From positions 1 through 9,426 of the forward strand of contig DYLE01000093.1 in NCBI GenBank assembly GCA_020722245.1: DNA of 9,426 nucleotides. Reading direction: 5' to 3'. A model generated the notes under the pieces. That model worked only from the letters and a program-made list of their open reading frames with translations. It ran no database searches and had not been told where the DNA came from. How positions within the stretch are numbered: the stretch's first letter is position 1; each line of letters begins with the position of its first letter. Of this stretch, positions 5,977 to 9,426 are shown one piece after another. The stretch is from Desulfonema limicola. GTDB taxonomy: Bacteria; Desulfobacterota; Desulfobacteria; Desulfobacterales; Desulfosalsimonadaceae. The translations under genes and the position numbers were made by a program.

Positions 5977-6773
5977 TTTTCCGCCGAAGGGTTTTTTAAA
6001 CCGATTACTGCAATGAACCTGCCGGCAGCTCCCGAATGTCGATAGGAAAAAAACAGGTGCGGGTTGCATTTAGTGCAGATTCCGGACAGCTCGATGTTTT
6101 CCGGCAAAACGCCGCTTTCGATGAGCTGATCGCGGGTGATCTGCCAAAAATCAAAATAGGCTGAGCCCTTGTGATACTCATGAAATCGCGACGGAACCTC
6201 GGTCTGATCATTTTTAAACTCGGCGCAGCAGGGCCCCAGCGAGGGGGAGATCCCCGCCACGATGTTTTCAGGGCGGCAGCCGAAAGCATCCCTCATAGAT
6301 GTGATGCAGCGGCCGATGATATTGCCCAGGCTGCCGCGCCATCCGGAATGGACATTGGCGATCACCTGCTTTTGGGGATCATATATCAGAATGGCCTGGC
6401 AGTCCGCAAGCCTTATGCCCAGAACCTTTCCCCGAATGTTGGTCACCAGGCCGTCTCCGGTCAGGGTTCCTCTGTTTTGGTGCGGTGCTGAATTCGATTC
6501 GGTAAGGACCACGATATCGGCCTGATGCACCTGTTTTAAAAAAACCAATTGCGTCTGATCCCCGCACAGGGTGTCAACCACATGCCTTTGCATGGCGGCA
6601 TGGTTCTCGTCATTCTCATCCCGGCGCAGGTCCCGGATGCGGCCTTCATTTTTATCGGACCGGTCGTGTCGGGTAAAGATGCCGTGGCAAAGATCTGAAA
6701 AACCGGCAAGGTTGTTAAACTGAAAAAATAGAAGCCCGTTTTTTTGTTTTAACAGCATAGATGCACCGGTCAT
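5973..6773 (-). CDS. pgeF: Peptidoglycan editing factor / laccase-domain protein (PgeF, YfiH family)
   Basis: This 266-residue protein belongs to the Cu-oxidase_4 / DUF152 family (PF02578). Members include E. coli YfiH/PgeF, which corrects misincorporated amino acids in peptidoglycan precursors, and FAMIN-like purine-nucleoside enzymes. The metal/active-site residues of the family are visible: His83 in KQVHQAD, Cys125 in RLADCQA and His142 in NVHSGWRG. Other conserved blocks are TGDGLVT (105-111), GISPSLGPCC (174-183) and the C-terminal CTKCNPHLFFSYRHSG (233-248), so the protein looks functional. The start at 6773 lies 24 nt after the preceding gene; a second ATG at 6758 is possible and neither has a strong Shine-Dalgarno. 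The stop overlaps the pyrK start by 4 nt. The cellular substrate cannot be told from sequence. Confidence 0.92.
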   Translation of the reverse strand: MTGASMLLKQKNGLLFFQFNNLAGFSDLCHGIFTRHDRSDKNEGRIRDLRRDENDENHAAMQRHVVDTLCGDQTQLVFLKQVHQADIVVLTESNSAPHQNRGTLTGDGLVTNIRGKVLGIRLADCQAILIYDPQKQVIANVHSGWRGSLGNIIGRCITSMRDAFGCRPENIVAGISPSLGPCCAEFKNDQTEVPSRFHEYHKGSAYFDFWQITRDQLIESGVLPENIELSGICTKCNPHLFFSYRHSGAAGRFIAVIGLKNPSAEK

Positions 6774-6797
6774 CGCATCGGTTTGCGGGTAAAAGTT

Positions 6798-7592
6798 TTA
6801 TAAGCCATAGGCTGAAGGCACCCTTTCCAAAAGACAGTCAAACTGTTTTCGAGCGTTGAAAATATTTATAAACTCAAGCGTCGCCGTTGTCTCGGCCTCA
6901 GCGTCCTCCAGATAGGCAAGCCGTTCTCCGGTCGGCGAGATGATCTGCGAATGGCCGGGAAACTTAAGCTGATCATCCCTTCCCCAGGAATTTGCCGCCA
7001 CGATAAAGATCTGGTTTTCAATCGCCCGGGCTTGCAGCAGGATATCCCAGTGCTGAATCCGTGATTGGGGCCACTGGGCGGAGATGATCACCATGCGGGC
7101 GCCGTCAAGGGCAAGAAAACGGCAGAGTTCCGGAAACCTCAGATCAAAGCAGGTCATCAGACCCACGGGCCCGGCGGATGTTTCACAGACCTGAGCGTGA
7201 TCCCCAGGCTGAAAATACAGCTTTTCCTGGTTGGGCTCAAACAGATGAATCTTTCGGTAGCTTCCGGATAAGGAACCGTTTTTATCCATCAGATAAAGGG
7301 TGTTGTAGATATTTCCCTGGTCTTCTTCGGGCAGGGATCCCGCGATCATCAAGCCGCTTTTTTTCGCAAGGCCGCTTAAGGTATCCAGTATTTCCGGGGT
7401 TTTTTTTGCGTGCATGCCAAGATGGGGGTAGTCAAAACCGCAACTCCACATCTCGGGAAGAACGGCAAGGTCGGCGCCTTTCTCGCTTAACCGGTGAATT
7501 CCCCTTAGGGCGTTTTTCAGGTTAAGATCAGCTTCCCCCTTTTGAATATCAAGCTGAAGGATGCCGGCACAAACAGATTGGGGCTGGGTCAT
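6798..7592 (-). CDS. Carbon-nitrogen hydrolase, omega-amidase-like (nitrilase superfamily)
   Basis: This cytoplasmic nitrilase-superfamily amidase has the Glu-Lys-Cys triad: Glu in VLPEMW (residue 47 from this start), Lys in YRKIHLF (114) and Cys in MTCFDLRFPE (148). The segments AQWPQSRIQHW and LLQARAIENQ resemble YafV/Nit2 omega-amidases, which hydrolyse alpha-ketoglutaramate or alpha-ketosuccinamate to the 2-oxoacid and ammonia. That would suit its place downstream of isocitrate dehydrogenase, but the substrate is an inference. The open frame reaches ATG 7655 (285 residues). I prefer ATG 7590-7592 (264 residues) because the first beta-strand, VCAGILQLD, follows at once as in the family, and the 21 extra residues match nothing I recognise. 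Neither start has a clear Shine-Dalgarno; the longer form would lie 24 nt after comF. Confidence 0.88.
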   Translation of the reverse strand: MTQPQSVCAGILQLDIQKGEADLNLKNALRGIHRLSEKGADLAVLPEMWSCGFDYPHLGMHAKKTPEILDTLSGLAKKSGLMIAGSLPEEDQGNIYNTLYLMDKNGSLSGSYRKIHLFEPNQEKLYFQPGDHAQVCETSAGPVGLMTCFDLRFPELCRFLALDGARMVIISAQWPQSRIQHWDILLQARAIENQIFIVAANSWGRDDQLKFPGHSQIISPTGERLAYLEDAEAETTATLEFINIFNARKQFDCLLERVPSAYGL

Positions 7593-7679
7593 GGGATCAA
7601 ATTTTTTTGCTGTTTTTCCGAAATCATCTTCTATCCTGTTTGGGTTACGAGGCATTCATATCAGACTTGCCGATGCAAA

Positions 7680-8528
7680 TCAATCGGCCCGCGCGAGGGT
7701 CAGGATATCCACGGATTCGGCTTCAGCGTGCATCAGGGCTTTTGCGCATTCATCCGCGGTCGCCCCGGTGGTCAGCACGTCATCGATTAAAAGCATTCGC
7801 TTATTTAATACCCGGGACGCGTCTATCACGCGGAAGGCGTTTTTGATGTTTATTTTTCTTTCTTCCCTTCCCAGCCCGGTCTGGGAAATCGTCTTTTTTT
7901 GTCGAACAAGCACCTGCTGTTTTAAGTCCACCGGCGGCATCGGAGCATCGGTTTCAGTGATCAGTTTTTCCCATTGGCGCAGGATAAGCGCCGCCTGGTT
8001 AAACCCCCGTTGCCTTAACTTTGAGGCATGAAGTGGAACCGGCAGAACCAGATCAAACCGTCGGTCGCCATATTCTTTTAAAAACGTTCCATAGAGGAGC
8101 ATGCCGAAGGCCGGCGCAAGCTGAATTCGGCCGCTGTATTTGAAGGCATGGATGAGCGCCATGACCGGCCCGTCATATACCCCCGCGGACCGGACGGCAT
8201 GGTAATATTTTTTGGTTTGAATGCACTCCCCGCAGAGATGATTGGCTCCTTCCCGGGAGTAAAACATTCGGCCGCATTGCGGGCAGAACGGGGGAGAGAG
8301 AGGGATAAACCCGGTGATGCAGCGCCGACACAGAAACGGCGACATCAGCCGGAAAAACAGCTCCTCCATCGGGATTTCTCTAAGCTCCCGCCAGGAAATA
8401 TTCTTCCACGGGGCCTCGTAATCAGAAAGGAGGAAGCTGCCGCAGGCCTGGCATTTGTTCGGAAACAGGGCGTTTACAACGGCTCTTTTCGTCTGCTTCA
8501 GGATTTCGGCAAAAGCGGCTTTAGACAT
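7680..8528 (-). CDS. ComF-family phosphoribosyltransferase-like protein
   Basis: The 282-residue product has an N-terminal double zinc-ribbon part with four Cys-x-x-Cys pairs (Cys26/29, Cys67/70, Cys82/85, Cys99/102), followed by a type I phosphoribosyltransferase fold. The PRPP-binding loop is LLIDDVLTTGAT (246-257), and LVLPVPLHASKLRQRGFNQA (160-179) is the hallmark central block of the ComF/GntX family. ComF takes part in DNA uptake in competent bacteria; in most species, including non-competent ones, its reaction is unknown. It is longer than the usual 220-240 residues because of an insertion between the first and second Cys pairs (about 30-66). ATG 8526-8528 overlaps the end of the isocitrate dehydrogenase gene by 8 nt, so the two are co-transcribed. 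I leave the gene symbol blank because no competence role can be shown. Confidence 0.88.
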   Translation of the reverse strand: MSKAAFAEILKQTKRAVVNALFPNKCQACGSFLLSDYEAPWKNISWRELREIPMEELFFRLMSPFLCRRCITGFIPLSPPFCPQCGRMFYSREGANHLCGECIQTKKYYHAVRSAGVYDGPVMALIHAFKYSGRIQLAPAFGMLLYGTFLKEYGDRRFDLVLPVPLHASKLRQRGFNQAALILRQWEKLITETDAPMPPVDLKQQVLVRQKKTISQTGLGREERKINIKNAFRVIDASRVLNKRMLLIDDVLTTGATADECAKALMHAEAESVDILTLARAD

Positions 8529-9426
8529 TTTTCATGGCTTCAACCATTGCTTTTCCAAAACCCGAGCAGGAAACCTCCACGGCGTTTTTCATCTGCCGGG
8601 CGAGATCATAGGTCACCACGCCGGACCTGATGGTTTTTTGAAGCGAGGTTCGAATCACCGCGGCCGCTTTTCTCCATCCCAGGTAGTCCAGCATCATGGC
8701 GGCCGAGAGGATCAGGGAGCCCGGATTGACCTTATCCAGCCCGGCGTATTTGGGAGCGGTGCCGTGGGTCGCCTCAAATACCGCGCAGTCATCCCCGATG
8801 TTTGCGCCCGGGGCCATGCCCAGCCCGCCCACCTGCGCGGCCAGAGCATCGGAGAGGTAATCCCCGTTGAGGTTCGGGGTGGCGATCACGCCGAATTCCT
8901 CAGGCCGAAGCAACACCTGGGCAAACAGCATATCCGCGATCCGGTCCTTGATGACGATCCGGCCTTCGGGTGGTTTTCCGCCGAATTGCCCATAAAGCGC
9001 CGCTTCGGTGATCACCCGATCGCCGAATTTTTCAGCCGCCTCATACCCCCATTTGCAGAAAGCCCCTTCGGTGAATTTCATGATATTCCCCTTGTGCATG
9101 AGGGTGACGCTGGAATACCCGTTATCCAGGGCGTAGGAGATGGCCTTTGCCACCAGCCGCTTGGTGTTTTTTTCGCTGATGGGCTTGATGCCGATCCCTG
9201 CATCCTCAGGGATTTCGGCCCCCATTTGCCTGAAAAGAAAATCGATCACCCGCTTGGCGTCATTGCTTCCGGCCTTCCATTCGATCCCTGCATACAGATC
9301 CTCGGTGTTCTCCCTGAAGATCACCATGTCGATTTTTTCAGGGGCCTTCATGGGGCTGGGCATCGCATCCATGTATTTTACCGGCCGCACACAGGCGTAA
9401 AGGTCCAGTTCCTGGCGGATGGTCAC
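8521..9426 (-). CDS. icd: Isocitrate dehydrogenase, NADP-dependent (N-terminal part outside window)
   Basis: This enzyme oxidatively decarboxylates isocitrate to 2-oxoglutarate in the TCA cycle. The visible 301 residues cover about E. coli Icd 116-416; roughly 115 N-terminal residues, with the regulatory Ser113 region, lie past the right edge, and the GTG at the edge is not a start. Conserved parts in fragment numbering are Arg14 and Tyr45 (isocitrate binding), Lys112 in HKGNIMKF (E. coli Lys230), Asp165, and Asp189/Asp193 in NLNGDYLSD (metal; E. coli 307/311). Coenzyme residues Lys226-Tyr227 (E. coli 344-345) and Tyr273/Arg277 (E. coli 391/395) are those of the NADP-binding type, not the NAD type. 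A short deletion relative to E. coli lies near residue 70. It appears to be upstream in a run with comF and the amidase gene, sharing 8 nt with comF. Confidence 0.95.
   Translation of the reverse strand: MTIRQELDLYACVRPVKYMDAMPSPMKAPEKIDMVIFRENTEDLYAGIEWKAGSNDAKRVIDFLFRQMGAEIPEDAGIGIKPISEKNTKRLVAKAISYALDNGYSSVTLMHKGNIMKFTEGAFCKWGYEAAEKFGDRVITEAALYGQFGGKPPEGRIVIKDRIADMLFAQVLLRPEEFGVIATPNLNGDYLSDALAAQVGGLGMAPGANIGDDCAVFEATHGTAPKYAGLDKVNPGSLILSAAMMLDYLGWRKAAAVIRTSLQKTIRSGVVTYDLARQMKNAVEVSCSGFGKAMVEAMKNV

Noticed and set aside
5977..6069. N-terminal extension of pyrK to 6069
   Set aside because: It overlaps pgeF by about 97 nt and lacks PyrK-like sequence; ATG 5974-5976 with the ATGA overlap and GGCGGA upstream gives the normal length.
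7561..8031. 156-codon plus-strand open frame opposite comF and the amidase gene
   Set aside because: Antisense shadow; both minus-strand genes carry intact catalytic or binding motifs across the same bases.
8148..8630. 160-codon plus-strand open frame opposite comF and icd
   Set aside because: It is the antisense shadow of two well-supported genes; the translation is low-complexity, Arg/Pro-rich and has no recognisable motif.
1..9426. tRNA, rRNA, CRISPR, insertion sequence or phage remnants
   Set aside because: No repeat arrays, transposase-like frames, tRNA-like cloverleafs or terminal repeats were noticed; genes account for nearly the whole window.

Overview
This is a gene-dense stretch of bacterial chromosome with ordinary housekeeping content. 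The likely host is an anaerobic member of the Desulfobacterota (Desulfobacterales-like). That is an inference, based on the F-ATPase Fo genes atpZ-atpI-atpB-atpE standing apart from F1 genes, a selenocysteine-type SelD, an NADP-type isocitrate dehydrogenase, and moderately GC-rich genes separated by AT-rich gaps. No mobile element, CRISPR array, tRNA or rRNA was seen.

Layout. Positions 1-2237 (+) hold the last three quarters of uvrA. It converges on a long minus-strand block. A strong hairpin at about 2248-2285 lies between the two and has its T-run on the atpE side. The minus-strand block, read from right to left, has two parts. The first is a compact run of six genes: NADP-isocitrate dehydrogenase (3' part, running off the right edge), comF-like phosphoribosyltransferase, omega-amidase/nitrilase-family hydrolase, pgeF (laccase-domain protein), pyrK and selD. 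Most junctions overlap or are 16-24 nt long. The second is an Fo membrane-sector operon, atpZ-atpI-atpB-atpE, with its own sigma70-like promoter (TTGACG, 17 nt, TAGAAA) in the gap after selD.

The main finding is that selD is longer than a conventional ORF call suggests. The uninterrupted frame starts only at 5051, beyond the SelD catalytic loop. Reading further upstream in the same frame gives a GTG start at 5163-5165 with a good ribosome binding site, 20 sense codons, an in-frame TGA at 5103-5105, and then conserved SelD sequence. The TGA falls exactly at the catalytic Cys/Sec position (E. coli Cys17), and the essential lysine follows three residues later. A G-rich-loop hairpin lies 17 nt after the TGA, as expected for a bacterial SECIS. 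The product is therefore very probably a 352-residue selenoprotein that makes selenophosphate, which its own translation requires.

A second point is that the AtpE c-subunit carries Gln31, Glu64, Ser65 and Tyr69. This matches most of the Na+-binding signature of Ilyobacter-type c-rings, so sodium coupling of this ATP synthase is a testable possibility. I found nothing that looks like an unknown multi-gene system. The novelty lies in the recoded selD, its SECIS, and details of the Fo operon.
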